Source: Micropterus salmoides
Taxonomy: Eukaryota > Chordata > Actinopteri > Centrarchiformes > Centrarchidae
Assembly (NCBI RefSeq): GCF_014851395.1
Contig: NW_024041150.1
Coordinates: forward strand, 12,362,137-12,426,136
Length of the DNA stretch: 64,000 nucleotides
Direction: 5' to 3'
The notes under the pieces are model-generated. The model was not told where the DNA came from. It searched no databases and saw only the letters and a program-made list of their open reading frames with translations. The position numbers and the translations under genes are program-made. Below are positions 37,008-49,700 of the stretch, in pieces (positions within the stretch are counted from its first letter, which is position 1; each line of letters opens with the position of its first letter).

Positions 37008-38610
37008 CAGTGGGGGAAAAAAGTATTTGACCCCTTGCTGATTTTGCAGGTTTGCCCACTTACAAAGAATGCAACGATCTATAATTTTAATCATATGTAC
37101 ATTCTAGTGAAAGACAGAATCCCAAAGAAAATTCCAGAAAATCACATCATATGAATTTATTAAAATTGATAACCATCTGATGAGGAAAAACAAGTATTTG
37201 ACCCCCTTGACAAACAGCATGTTAATATTTTGTAGAAAAGCAATTATTGGCCAGCACAGATGTCAAACGGTTTTTATAGTTGGTGACAAGGTTTGTGCAC
37301 ATTTCGGCAGGGATGTTGGCCCACTCCTCCCTGCAGACAGCCTCCAAATCATTCAGGTTCCGAGGTTGTCGCCTGGCAACTCGAATTTTAAGCTCCCTCC
37401 AAAGATTTTCATTTGGATTCAGGTCTGGAGACTGGCTAGGCCACTCCAGAACCTTGATGTGCTTCTTCTTCAGCCACTCTTTTGTTGCTTTGGCGGTGTG
37501 CTTAGGGTCGTTGTTGTGCTGAAACACCCATCCTCGACCCATCTTCAGCTCTCTCACTGAGGGAAGGAGATGTTGGTCCAGAATTCCACGATACATGGCC
37601 CCGTCCATCCTCCCCTCAATACGATGGAGTTGTCCCGTCCCCTTGGCTGAAAAGCACCCCCAAAGCATGATGTTGCCACCACCATGCTTGACGGTGGGGA
37701 TGGTGTTCTTTGGGTTGTACTCGGTGTTCTTTGCCCTCCAAACACGACGAGTTGAGTTGAGGCCAAAAAGTTCTATTTTGGTCTCATCTGACCACATCAC
37801 CTTCTTCCAGGCCTCTTCTGAGTCGTCCAGGTGGTGAATGGCGAACTTCATGCGGGCCTGTACATGTTTCTTCTTGAGCAGGGGGACCTTGCGTGCGCTG
37901 CAGGATTTCAATCCATGACGGCGTAGTGTGTTACCAACCGTTTCTTTTGTAACTGTGGTCCCAGCTGCCTTCAGTTGATTCATCAGTTCCCCCCTTGTGG
38001 TTTTGGGATGATTCCTCACCGTTCGCATGATCAGGGAAACCCCACGAGGCGAGATCTTGTGTGGAGGCCCAGACGGAGGGAGGTTGGTGGTGGTGTGATG
38101 CTTCTTCCATTTCCTGATAACTGCACCGACAGTTGATCTTTTCTCTCCAAGTTGCTTTCCGATTCTCTTGTAGCCCATCCCAGCCTTGTGCAGATCAACA
38201 ATCTTGTCCCTGATGTCCGTAGAAAGCTCTTTGGTCTTGCCCATGGTGGTGATGTTGGATGCTGGTTGTTTGGGTGTTGACAGGAGTCTTTTATACAGGT
38301 AACGAGGTGAGGCAGGTGTATTTGATGTAGATAATTGGTTGGGATTGGGGCTGTGTCTTAAAGAAAGACTAACTGGCTTGTAGGAGCCAGAATACTTGCT
38401 GTTTGGTAGGGGGTCATATACTTGTTTTTCCTCATCAGATGGTTATCAATTTTTATAAATTCATATGATGTGATTTTCTGGAATTTTCTTTGGGATTCTG
38501 TCTTTCACTGTTAGAATGTACATATGATTAAAATTGTAGATTGTTGCATTCTTTGTAAGTGGGCAAACCTGCAAAATCAGCAAGGGGTCAAATACTTTTT
38601 TCCCCCACTG
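37008..38610 (-). mobile_element. Tc1-like transposon with IR/DR termini, near intact
   Basis: Both ends read cagtgggggaaaaaagtatt inward and are flanked by TA at 37006-37007 and 38611-38612. The inverted repeats are about 200 bp and contain two copies of the aagtatttgacccc motif, one outer and one inner, the IR/DR arrangement of Sleeping Beauty-type elements. The two repeats differ at only a few positions, so the insertion is relatively young. The element contains one uninterrupted transposase gene on the minus strand. Confidence 0.95.
37222..38244 (-). CDS. Tc1-like transposase, full length, catalytic Asp lost
   Basis: A 340-residue open frame with the expected parts. The paired-like helix-turn-helix DNA-binding region covers residues 1-115 (MGKTKELSTDIRDKIVDLHK). 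A GRPR-like linker position is occupied by SGPPHKIS. The DDE catalytic domain follows, with the Gly-rich box PTVKHGGGNIMLWGCFSAKG and the C-terminal SPDLNPNENLW. Family numbering gives D153 (WSDETK), position 244 and E279 with 34 residues between the last two. Residue 244 is Asn (FQHNNDPKHT; codon 37513-37515), where active members have Asp. NPNENLW also departs from the usual NPIENLW. The enzyme should bind DNA but not cut it. Confidence 0.92.
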   Translation of the reverse strand: MGKTKELSTDIRDKIVDLHKAGMGYKRIGKQLGEKRSTVGAVIRKWKKHHTTTNLPPSGPPHKISPRGVSLIMRTVRNHPKTTRGELMNQLKAAGTTVTKETVGNTLRRHGLKSCSARKVPLLKKKHVQARMKFAIHHLDDSEEAWKKVMWSDETKIELFGLNSTRRVWRAKNTEYNPKNTIPTVKHGGGNIMLWGCFSAKGTGQLHRIEGRMDGAMYRGILDQHLLPSVRELKMGRGWVFQHNNDPKHTAKATKEWLKKKHIKVLEWPSQSPDLNPNENLWRELKIRVARRQPRNLNDLEAVCREEWANIPAEMCTNLVTNYKNRLTSVLANNCFSTKY

Positions 38611-38612
38611 TA

Positions 38613-40172
38613 TATATATACTATATATATATATCTTCATCGGCTTTTTCATCGGGGCAGCAGCTCCAGCAGGGCACCCCAAACTTCTCTTTCCCGAGCC
38701 ACATTAACCAGCTCTGACTGGGGGATCCCGAGGCGTTCCCAGGCCAGTGTGGAGATATAATCTCTCCACCTAGTCCTGGATCTTCCCCAAGGCCTCCTCC
38801 CAGTTGGACGTGCCTGGAACACCTCCCTAGCCCGCTTGTACCTGTGATCTCGTTCTTTCGGTCATGACCCAGCCTTCATGACCATAGGTGAGGGTAGGAA
38901 CAAAAATTCTCCGGCCAATCTCCTGCTCCAGTCTCCCCTCATTTGTGAACAAGACCCCGAGGTACTTGAACTCCTTCACTTGGGGTAAGGACTCATTCCC
39001 TACCTGGGGTTGGCACTCCACCGGTATCCTGCTGAGAACCATGGTCACAGATTTAGAGGTTCTGATCCTCATCCCAACCGCTTCACACTCTACTGCGAAC
39101 TGATCCAGTGGAGCTGAAGGTCATGGACCGATGATGCCATCAGGCCCGCATCATCCGCAAAAAGCAATGACGAGATCCCAAGCCCACCAAACCACAGCCC
39201 CTCCTTGCCACGACTACGCCTCGATATCCTGTCCATGAAAATCACAAACAGGATTGGTGACAAAGCGCAGCCCTGGCGAAGGCCAACCCCCACCTGGAAA
39301 GAGTCCGACTTACTGCTGAGTACTCGGACAAAGCTCTCGCTTTGGATGTACAGGGATTGGATAGCCCTGAGAAGGGCCCCTGTCACCCCATACTCCCGCA
39401 GCACCTCCCATAGTATCTCCCGGGGGACCCGGTCATACGCCTTCTCCAGATCTACAAAACACATGTAGACTGGATGGGCATACTCCCAGGCCCACTCCAG
39501 GATCCTTGTGAGAGTAAACCGAGAGTTCCCGCCCCTTGAGGCACCTATGGCCTTGAGACCACAACTTCCCGCTGCGGCTTCAGCAATAGAGGCTTTGAAC
39601 ATTGCCCACTTATGTTCATTGTCCCCAACCTCCACAGGGATGCCAGAAAAGCTCTGCTAGGGGTGTGAGTTGAAGATCTCGCGGACAGGGGCCTCCTCCA
39701 GACGTTCCCAGTTCACCCGCACTACCCGTTTGGGCTTACTGTGTCTGTCCAGAGTCTTCCCCCACCCCCTGACTCAACTCCCAGCTCTCTGAGCTGTCAA
39801 CTGATCACCACCAGATGGTGATCAGTTGACAGCTCAGAGAGGTGACGTTCCATGTCCCCAGAGCCAGCCTCAGCCTGGGTCTGGTCCGTCGAGGCCCCTG
39901 ACCTTCACCGCCACCCATGTGGCAGCGCAACCCCTGCGGATCTCCTGATGGATGGTGGGTCCAAAGGATGGAGAAGGGGGTGCCACGTTGCTTTTTCGGG
40001 CTGTGCCCGGCCGGGCTTTGTGGCAAACCCGGCCACCGGGCTCGCCGGTGAGCCCACCCTCTGGGCCTGGCTCCAGATTGGGGCCCTGGGCTTCCTCCGG
40101 GCAGGGTCACTCCTCCCCTTCCTCGTCGTTTCATCAGGCGTCTTTGTGATATATATATAGTATATATATAAA
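38613..40172 (-). mobile_element. non-LTR retrotransposon, internally deleted, copy 1
   Basis: The minus strand encodes, near its 5' part (39860-39845 and above), LALGTWNVTSL, the typical start of the endonuclease domain. After a hairpin-bearing deletion come a reverse transcriptase with CFVDLEKAYDRVPREILWEV, GLRQGCALSPILFVIFMDRI and SSLLFADDAGLM (39090-39635), then VPTLTYGHEGWVMTERTRSQ (38827 onward). Most of the endonuclease is missing. TA-rich repeats border it on both sides, and the Tc1 element at 37008-38610 sits immediately next to its 3' side. A second copy of the family is at 57612-59045. I leave the clade open. Confidence 0.8.
39785..39841. repeat. perfect hairpin, 26-bp arms, inside the retrotransposon
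   Basis: Arms 39785-39810 and 39816-39841 are exact inverse complements separated by 5 nt (ccaga). The right arm (ggtgatcagttgacagctca) looks like normal family sequence. The left arm replaces retrotransposon sequence, so it marks a deletion junction. Confidence 0.95.
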
Positions 40173-42149
40173 ACCAAGTCAAGAGATTTGTCTCGTGGAA
40201 GAAATGCTGTGAGACTACGAAGAAAATCTTTTCATATATATTGGCTGGTGCTCCATCTTCCTCCAAAAATGCTTCCGTTCATAAAAAACCATTAAAGGGG
40301 TAGTCCAATGATTTAGTACTGCACTTCCATAAAGTTGTTGGACTCACAAGAGACAGATTAAAAAAAGAATGGTCAAAATCAAAGTAGCAGTGGCCAAGAT
40401 ATACTGACTTTCAGTCCCTAATATAGGTCAACTGGATCCTACATTTCCCATAATGCAACTTAATAGCATTTAATTAGACTCTCCCTGATTGGTAAACAGC
40501 CCCATATTTAAAATTTCATATTCCTGAGTTGTAATTCCGCCTTGTTAAAACTCTTTAGCGAGGTGGTAGTGAATTTCTGAAACAGTTTTCATCACCACGC
40601 AGGTTTCATATATGTTAGAAACAAATGTGTTGAAAGTCTTACAGAGTTTCATGAAGTTCTAATGAAGCGCTGAATATCTAGCAGTGTCTCCGCCATTGTC
40701 TTGTTGTTTTAGTGTTAATAATGTTGTAGGTGAAACCAATGTGAGATGCCTATTTTGAACTAAAAAGCGTAGATATGGGTCACATGGGGCACAAATAAAA
40801 TTGAATTGAATATTGCTGCAATTACATCGGCTTGCTTTAAAGCTTGGTCTCACCAGAGTGTAAGTGTTTATCAGCATGTGTTTATGAAACAGGGGGTGAA
40901 AAGCTTGGTGACTTAGTAACTACTTGCTAGGCTAGTTGGTCAAGTGATTTAGCTGACTAGCTAACCGTTAACACACTAGCTAGCTGGGAATGTGTTAGCC
41001 AGACTCAATAGCTGTGCACCAGCTATCTACTGTACCTTGCAGCTATCTACCTTGCTAGATGTGTTAGCATATAGTTTGTCAGATATCACAGTTGTAACCA
41101 GTGTATAAAATATTGGGAGTCTGGGGGGTCTCAGACCTAATTAATACCCAGAAGAGGTCAAAATCAAATGTTTGCCAAAGTTAAGCTAATTATTTCCTTT
41201 TTATCTATACTGCAAAATAGATATTCATGTTTTAATATTGAAAGGTGAGGAGCTACACAGAAAATGTGACTGACAGCTGATGTAGCCTGTATTGCTGGGG
41301 ATGCAGCTGCTGACATGGAACTCTGCAAACTATACTGTTAATATAGGAAATAATATAATAACACTGTAGATCCGCTCGTCCTCTAAATATTTTGAAATCC
41401 TTTATTATTCTTATTTATTCAATGGGGGAAAGTTCTTAAACAGTCCTTAATCTCATCTTATATAACATGAGATTCAGAGCTCTGCTGCTATTCTACCAGT
41501 GGTCTCATAGTATAAACTGTGAATCTTTAGGCTCACAGTGTCAGAAAAGCACACATGATCAGGTAACAATTAAATCCCGGTGTAGTGTTGGAAGATTTAA
41601 ATAATAAGTGATGTGCGTAATATTTTGGAGAGGTGCAAGTTTGTGTCTGTGCCGGTCTGAGCAGTTTTTATTTATTTATTTATTAATATGTAGCTTCAAC
41701 ACAGCTTTAATCTATGATGCCTAGCATTCACCACAGAGCTTATTTGATCAGCCCACTGTTCAGGTCCCAAGTCTTATATTAACGTGTCAGACCGGGTCGG
41801 GTCTGGAATTGATTTAGAGATAATTGCAGGAAACGTTTGGTTTTACTGCTGCGGTTTGCAGGTGCTAGGCAGGTTTGCAGAGAGATGCAAGACTCTGGAC
41901 AGAAGATGAACATTTTATACATTTTCCATAACATCTCCCTGTTTTTTATGTGTTAACGTGTGGAGGAGTATGAGTGGACCAGAGTATATCACTATCCAAA
42001 ACCCCCTGTTTTGGATTCGCTGGCTCTCCATTCTCATTTGGGTTAGAACTGTAGAAAGTGTTTTGGTCAACAGGACAAATTTGCGTTTTGAACTTGGCAC
42101 AAAATATTTGCATGCAAGGTGGCAACTGCTCATCAGAAACAGAAACTAA

Positions 42150-42295
42150 TATGTTAACACACGCTCACACACTGATCGCACAGCCTTCAGGAGCAATTTG
42201 GGGTTCAGACACTTGGACAAGCAGACTGCAAGGGATCAGTCTGCAGACCTTCTGATTAGTGAACAATCCACTTTATCTCCTGAGCCACAAGTAGC
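42150..42295 (-). repeat. SINE-like fragment
   Basis: Contains acacacgctcacacactgat, cagccttcaggagcaatttg and ttgctcctgagcc-like endings (tttatctcctgagccacaag). It is the inverse orientation of the tRNA-like SINE family. Confidence 0.45.
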
Positions 42296-45200
42296 CACAA
42301 TTCCATTGAAATGAATTCCTTTCGCCCTGAGATTTCACTGTTTTTATTGCGGGTGTGACAAGACCGTGGAAGGCTCCCTGTAAACCAACAGAAGACCTTA
42401 TACAACTGCTTTCACAAGATGAGTAGAACTCGTGAGATGTAAAATGATATTTGTGTGTAAAATCTGTGGAGTGCCCCTTTAAGAGGGTGTGAATCAGCTG
42501 GAGAGAGTGGTACCATACCATCCAACATTGATGTATTGTTTAGGTATGTATTAGGGAGAGCATGTTGTACTACCTCAAGCTTCTGGGAATGTAAATCCAG
42601 TCTGTGTCTAGACAGTTGAGAAAACAATTCACTCCTTCTCACGTGTGAGGGTAGTTCAGGGTGAGGTTGGTGGTCTTTGCCTGTCTAGCTAGGATCTATA
42701 TCCATAGTATTCAACATGACAGGAAATAGGACAGCTTCCCTGGATGCATCTTGTTGAAATTATATTGTATAGCGACTGTAATGCAAAGCTTTGCCAAAAC
42801 AGGAAAAGGATCAACTGCAAATGGGGACAGGACTGTCTGAGTGTTCCGGGCAGCTTAACATTAGGACCTTTCCCAGGACTCCCACCTCCCATCTACAGCC
42901 TCCCCACTGGGACTCACATCAGTCAGTGGGTCATCCAAATCTTTAACAGGACAGATGACTGAGGCCTTTGTGCTGTTACAATGAGAATAAATATCAGTGA
43001 CATGCAGTTGTTTAGTGTGACACAATGCTGGACAGGGTGTTATCTGCTACAATGTGATCCACTCTCAGCTCTGGCATGCAGGTGGACTTTGGCTTCCTCT
43101 ACATCTCATTACTCACAAAGCTGCATGGTACATAGCATGTATGTGCACATGTAGACTAGTAGAGAAGATACTGCTCATAATTTTCCTTGATCTGACTGAC
43201 TGTCTTTAAAATTAGCTTTGACTGGGACAGTTCATCCCGATGGGGTTTGATAAGGTTGTGGTCAGATGGTTATATTAACAAGGGATGAAATGTGGAACAA
43301 ACATGTGTAATGTGAAAGAGGTCACTCATAGTGACCGACCTACAGAGAATTATCACCAAACTCTGCAAAACTCTGTATAATCTAGTTCTCTTAGCTCATA
43401 GTTTTGGTCTTTCTTGACCCTTTTGGTTCAGTCTCTTCACTCTCATCACCCCACTTCTGCTTCCAGTGAAAAAGCTCTGATAAGCCCACTGTACATCGGT
43501 CCTGCACCAAACAGCAGACAAAGTTAGTGACAACAGCATTAAAGGTTGAAAACAAGGTTGGCCATGGTTGAAAATAAGAATTTTTGTTCTTAATTAACTT
43601 GCCTGGTTTAATAAAGGCTAAATAATAAATAAAATAGTTGCAGAACTGCACTTAAATTTGTGAGGTGACACAAACACAATAACAAATTGAATAGAGTGAG
43701 GATATATCAGCTAGTCCAAAAATCCATTGGTGCAGTTCCTTTTTTGTATGTTTTTTGAGGTGTTTGTAATCAGCCTTGCTGTTTCCTGACTGTACAGCAC
43801 AAATTATACTTTGGCTCACACGTACCAAAGGTCACAAGAGGTCATTCAAAGTACAAGTTATAGCTGTCAGGTGAAACCACATACCTCCTAAATGTCACCT
43901 TTTCAGGAAGTATGTTGCCTTGTGCTCAACCACACCAGAACCAAATTTACAGCATACAGTTTTTTTAATCCTACAATTAAAGTTAAAACTCGACAGTCAA
44001 AATGAGACAGAGCATATTCTTCGGATTAATAGAATCACCACTCTGTTGGGGTCTGTGGTGGAGGTGAAGGGGGGTTGAGACCATTTGGAATCCTGTTTTG
44101 CACTCAACTCCTTGAACATGATCTTTCCAGTTTCCTAAACGCAAGCATTGTTCACAGGGGCAAGCTATAACACGTTCCCCAATGCAGAGGCTGATTACAA
44201 GGTGCATTTCTGTCCAAGGTGCTTTCTGTGTGAGGTCTGGGGTTGGTGTCCTAGACAAGTGTTGAAGGAATGTGTCAGGATGACATCTGAAGCCTGTTTT
44301 CAAATGCATCCTCATTGGGGTCTAGGGTGAGGAAAGATGAAACGTTATTGACCCCTTGGGAGAAATAAGAACAAGGGGCCAAAAGCAGAACAGAATATAC
44401 TGAAAACTGGCAATGATTGCAAGAGGAGCAATTTAAGGCACCCTTAGGTTATATTAAAGATAAAGTTAATGATTATAAGGATGGAGGGTTTAATAGGATG
44501 CTTGTCCTCTACTGTTTTTAATAAGTATGGTAACTCCGACAGAGAATAAAAGGCTTCTATAAGTCCATGTTGGGGGTGACCATATAGGTCAAAGGTCACT
44601 AAGAAACACCAAGCCATTACTAGAGAGAGCCTGTTTAGCCTCAGGTCAACACTTGTTAATTACGGACATATTTCCTGTCAAGCTGAACACAGAACAAGTC
44701 ACAAAGTTTACATATAGAGAATTTGGACATGCCTGAAGCTGGTTGAAATCTCAGATTATTGCTCTTCTCTGTCATATAATTACCAAAACAAGAACAACAA
44801 TTACAGTTGTTGGTGTATTCCTCCATGTGAGGGCGTTCTTATATTGGTGGTCTCATGCTCCCGCTTGTAGTCTTGTCTAATTATATTGTTACTTGTGATA
44901 TTGGCTGCTTCTTATAGGAAACTTTGAAGTTACGATGGAGAGCTGATGATGTTGGTTGGTCCATTTCTAGAAAAAAGTATTAAGGAGAAACATGAAACAA
45001 CACTTAATGTATGTGATCTATGTTTTGTTTTGCATTATGCAATAAAAATTACATTGGTCAAAAAAGACTTTTTTTAGACAGCCAGTATCCGGCACTGACT
45101 GAGTTATATTGTGCAGAGCATGTCATTTTACATGCACATGTCATAGAGAAGATAAATGCAGACGAGCAACAAAAACAGACCTTCACCTGACTTTGTGCTT

Positions 45201-45404
45201 TCCTGCACACCCCAAACTAATGAAATACAGCATCTCTAATGTACATGACATGCAAAAAGCTTAAAATGTGTACACATGACGCACAAATGTCTGGCATGCA
45301 AGATATACACCATCCCATTATATCATGTAACCCTGCCCCCTTCATTTGAATTTAACAGATAGAAATAAAAAGTTGTTAATGAACCAAGACACTGAACAAG
45401 GAGG

Positions 45405-45485
45405 TGACATCCGGCAAGATACTGAACCCTGAACTGCCCCCAGTGGCTGTTCCATCGGTGTGAATGTGTGTGAATGTTAGTTACC
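45405..45485 (+). repeat. SINE-like fragment
   Basis: Contains ggcaagatactgaaccctga and ggctgttccatcggtgtgaa, matching the middle of the SINE at 35121-35352. Confidence 0.5.
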
Positions 45486-46264
45486 GTTCTGAGCAGTTAT
45501 AATGCTATTGTGGAATTGCATTAATTTTCATGTTCCAATTAATATATTAATATAGTCCGATATAGGTTTCCATACAAGTTTGAAGGGAACATGCAGTTTG
45601 TGGGTTTTACTATAATGTAAAATCTTCTTCATAGTTGTTTTGACAATGTTTTAAAAAAGCATTAACCTGATGTCTGTTACATGATCTAAAATTGTTTTGT
45701 ATATGTAAAGGAGTCATGGACTGACATATTTCTGTCATTCATATTGACAAACCCACTGAGAATTAAAATCCTTTCTGCCCAGACTGGGAGCTTGAGTCCG
45801 TAGAGAGTGGCATTGCTAGCATAGGGGCTTTGGACCGCTGGAAGGAGGAGACCACCTCTAGAAGCACAGCTAACTGAGCCAACGGCTCCTACCGTTAGCA
45901 GTTATCAGTTACTTTGCAACAAGTAAAGCCATCTGTTCATCAACTGATTTTCCTTCACAACCAAAAAAGCCTCATACGATCACTGCTTCTATATTCATGT
46001 AGTAATTGCCACTACAGAAACTACAGTACATTCGGTTCTTTTCAAAGCTCAACTGCTTGTGCGGAGATTTTTGCTAACATGTTAGCGTAGCTTATAAAAT
46101 CAGTAAATGCAACTTTAATTGCAATAATATTACTGTTTCTCATTTTCCTGAAATGTTGTAGTTTTTTTGGTTTTGTTAATTTCCTTTGTGAAATGTGTTT
46201 GCACTTCTAGGCCACATTGATTATATATGTGTTACAGACTCAAACTTTTTTAATTTCTTTACAG

Positions 46265-46464
46265 CTCATGACTGATGTAAACTGGTAAAAGCTCCTGCCA
46301 TAAAATCATCACACGAACAGAAGAAAATGTAACTTCTTCTCAAGAGAAAGATATCCTTGGTTTACTAAACTCTCCTCCTGAAGAGTGTTTCTGAAAGCAA
46401 TCCTGCTTTTGTTTGGAGTAAGTCCTTGAAGACCCTACAGGACATTTGCTTGTGACTGACAGTG
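46265..46464 (+). other. frem1: frem1 5' UTR part of first coding exon
   Basis: A pyrimidine-rich acceptor (tttaatttctttacag, ending 46264) precedes this 200-bp stretch, which contains no in-frame extension of the protein and short upstream ATGs. This implies that transcription starts in an upstream exon. Confidence 0.5.
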
Positions 46465-46707
46465 ATGGGTTCACAGGGTCAAACTCTGGCTTGGATCTTG
46501 CTTCCAGCGCTTCTGCTGGGAGTGACCTGCTCATTGCATGGTTCCCTTGTGAAAGTCAATAAGGGTTTAAAGGTGAAACGGGGTCAGTCAGCCTACCTCC
46601 AGGACGGTGACTTGCAGTTTCATATTCCCCGTCAGAAGGATGCATGCAAGGTGGAGGTGGTGTTAAATGAGCCCATAACTCAACGAGTGGGAAAGCTCAC
46701 GCCTCAG
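46465..46707 (+). CDS. frem1: frem1 coding exon 1 (signal peptide)
   Basis: Encodes 81 residues. The hydrophobic core AWILLPALLLGVTC is a clear signal peptide with cleavage expected near residues 22-26. It is followed by KACKVEVV-type sequence (KDACKVEVVLNEPITQRVG), the conserved FREM N-terminus. The ATG at 46465 is chosen because it directly precedes the signal peptide and lies after a stop-bearing leader. Donor CAG|GTAATG. Confidence 0.9.
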
Positions 46708-49700
46708 GTAATGGGAAAATCCTCTTCATATGAAAACCCAAGTGTGTCAAGGCAATTTACCATGTGTAGTAAAACCAAGGTGTATGGTTTCAAGGCATTA
46801 TTATTATTATGCTTCCACAGTACTGTTAACATGTACGAAACCATATATGTTATTAGTGTGTTGTTGTAATGATGACAATAGCTCACTGCTGGGTTCCATC
46901 ATTCCATCTTGTTCCTACTAAATGTAAGTGGCTCACAAGATCCCACAGTTCCACTCCCCAGCTATATCTCTGTGTAATTCATCTTTTCAAGCTTGAAGTT
47001 TTATAATGCATTGTCCCTGTTAAATAAACTTTAAAATAATGAATAAATATAAGTTAGCTTTGCATGTCCAGGTAGTTCTACATACTGTAGTCTTGACTGC
47101 ACAATTTTACTTGATAATTAAGATTTCTACCTTATTTGTTCAGGTATTTGATTGCCACTATCTGGCTGATGAGGTAAAGTATGTCCACAACGGCTGTCCA
47201 CTGTTAAAGGAGGACACTATCAAGCTTCGACTGTACAGGTACAACACCTGAATATCCTCAAGATGGGAAACACACTTATTCACTTTCTTTCCTGTTCTTA
47301 TAGCAGTATAGCAGCATGATCATCTAACATTATTCTCACCAGGTTCACAGAGACAGAGACATACATGGAGGTGTTTTCTCTGCATTTGGACATCATGGAA
47401 CCTGAATGCAGCATCATAAAGCTGGGTCCCAAATCCCTGGAGGTTCCTGAATTTTACAGCCTCTCTGATGCTGTGGATGGCAATGTGGTGTCCTTCCACT
47501 ATGAGAGGAGGTCTAGCCTGGAGTGTAGCATCCATTTGAGTAGTCATGACACCCACCTGCCTGCCCACGGCCAGCTGGTCACCGGAGAGCCAGAGAAAGC
47601 CACGACGAGAGGCGACGAGCCAGAGAGCTTCATCCACCTACGTCAGCAGCTAGGTAACTGACAGGTGATGGTGGCAAATCCCCAATCCATAAGTGAATAG
47701 GAAAAAATCCACCAATGAATGTCGTAGACTGGGATTAAGTGCTTAAGTAACAATGGGGTAGTATGACAGTACAGAATGTCTCAGTGATCAAGTGCAGACA
47801 GTTGACTGTACCATTGTTTTCCGATTGACAAAAGACAACGGCCTTTAATTCTGTACAGAAAAACCTAGTGTAATTTGTATGTTTTGGGTTCCCACGAGCT
47901 TGTATGTCTCTATGAGAATGATACGGGCTTCATTTAAAGTTTTAATGATAGGATAACTAGAGACACAGGTAGATGTAGAGACAACTACTGCATGTATGTG
48001 TCTTATCTGCATTTATAAAAGGTCTCTAATTAAGAAGTACATACCTAAAAAGCTTCGAAAGCAGATGTAAGATTGGTAAGAGCTTCTGTCTGAGTGGAAT
48101 CAGTGGGATACACAATGGTGTCATCAGCAAAAAAAAAAAGTCATTAAAATACTGATTAGGCAGAATAATGTTAATTGTGTTTAATGAAGTGATAATGGAC
48201 CAAGAATAGAACCCTGTGGCACCCCATTACTGATTAATTATTGGACTATTACTGAAGAAATACCTTATTGAACCCGAGGGTAAATTTGAGGATCAGCTGG
48301 TCCCTGGTGTGAACTGTTTGTTTTTCCTGTAATGTAAGCATGGGACCAATTGTAACCAATAAATCAAGCACAAAGAACACAAAATATGATGCCAAACTTG
48401 TGTAATATCTCTATTGTTGTGTAATTATTCAGATAATAAAGACAGAGCAATGTGTAAATCTGAAGACTGCCTGAAGGGTCTGAAGCTAGTGAAGTTCACC
48501 AGAATTCCCTGTGATGACTTCCTGGTGATGGGGCTGAGGTATCAGCACATAGACCCTCCATCCCCAGACGCAGACTACATTGCAATCAGACTGGACCTCA
48601 AAGACACCAGGAGTGGCAGTATATATCAGGTAATTTGGTTGTTTTAATGCTAATTCTTTTGTATTTCTTTGTTCCTTACAACCTGATTTTTTAAGAGTAT
48701 ATGTTTCAAGTCACTGTATTTAGTTAAAGCAAAATATTGGTCTGCCATTGGGCAGATTGAATGTCTGCATGAGTTCTCCCCGATTGCTCTGGCTTCCTCC
48801 TACAGTCCAAAGACATGCAAAGGTTAACTGGTGACTCTAAATTGCACTTAGGTGTGAATGTATGTGTAAACTGTTGTTTGTGTCAGCCCTGTGATGAACT
48901 GGCAACTTGTCCAGGGTGTACCCTGCCTTTCGTCCAGTGTCGGTTGGGATTGGCTCCAGACCCCCATGACCTACATGGATAAGTGGTTGAAAAAATGATG
49001 AAAGTTGATGAAAAAACATTTTGCCACTCCAAAAGAGACTCTTAAAAGATGAATTACTATCTATGTCCCAAAATTTGCTTACAAAACTTACAAAATACTA
49101 AATTGACAAAATCATAGGATATTTAGTTTGAAGTATTGGTTGTTGTGTTTTCTTTACATAGTCTGAACAGGCCTGGATTCCAGTGCAGATCGTTGGTGCA
49201 ATGCCAAACCAGCCTCCCAAACAGTCCTTCATGTCCATGTTTATTCTGGAAGTGGACCAGTTTATCCTCACTCCGCTCTCAACTGCTACACTGGATGCTG
49301 AAGATGAAGAAACTCCCAAACAGCTTTTGGTTTTCAACATCACCAAACCCCCCGTGGATGGCTTCATCACCCATCTGTCTGATCACACTCGCCCAATCTC
49401 CTCCTTTACATGGCTCGATCTCAATGACATGCTTATTGGCTATCAACCTCCAAACTCCTCTCATACGCAACGCAGGAATTACGAGGTACTTACCTTTTCT
49501 ATACTTTGTGCAGTATAGAAAACAATTTCAGTTTAGTGTTGTCAATGTTTTCTGAAAATCTCTGTATCTTCCCATACAGGTGGAATTTGAAGTTCATGAT
49601 TTTTTCTTTGAGAAGAGCCCATCAATGACTGTTCACATGTCTGTAAGGAATGCCGACACGAATGCACCAAGAGTGTCTTGGAACATGGGTATGCTAGCAT

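Larger units (their letters stand above)
40180..46264. other. repeat-rich DNA upstream of frem1 coding start
   Basis: No coding exon was found. Parts near 40290-40700 (ggggtagtccaatgatttag) and 45780-45950 look like dispersed repeats. SINE-like pieces lie at 42150-42295 and 45405-45485. If the 35.9-kb exon is real, this is frem1 intron 1. Confidence 0.45.
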
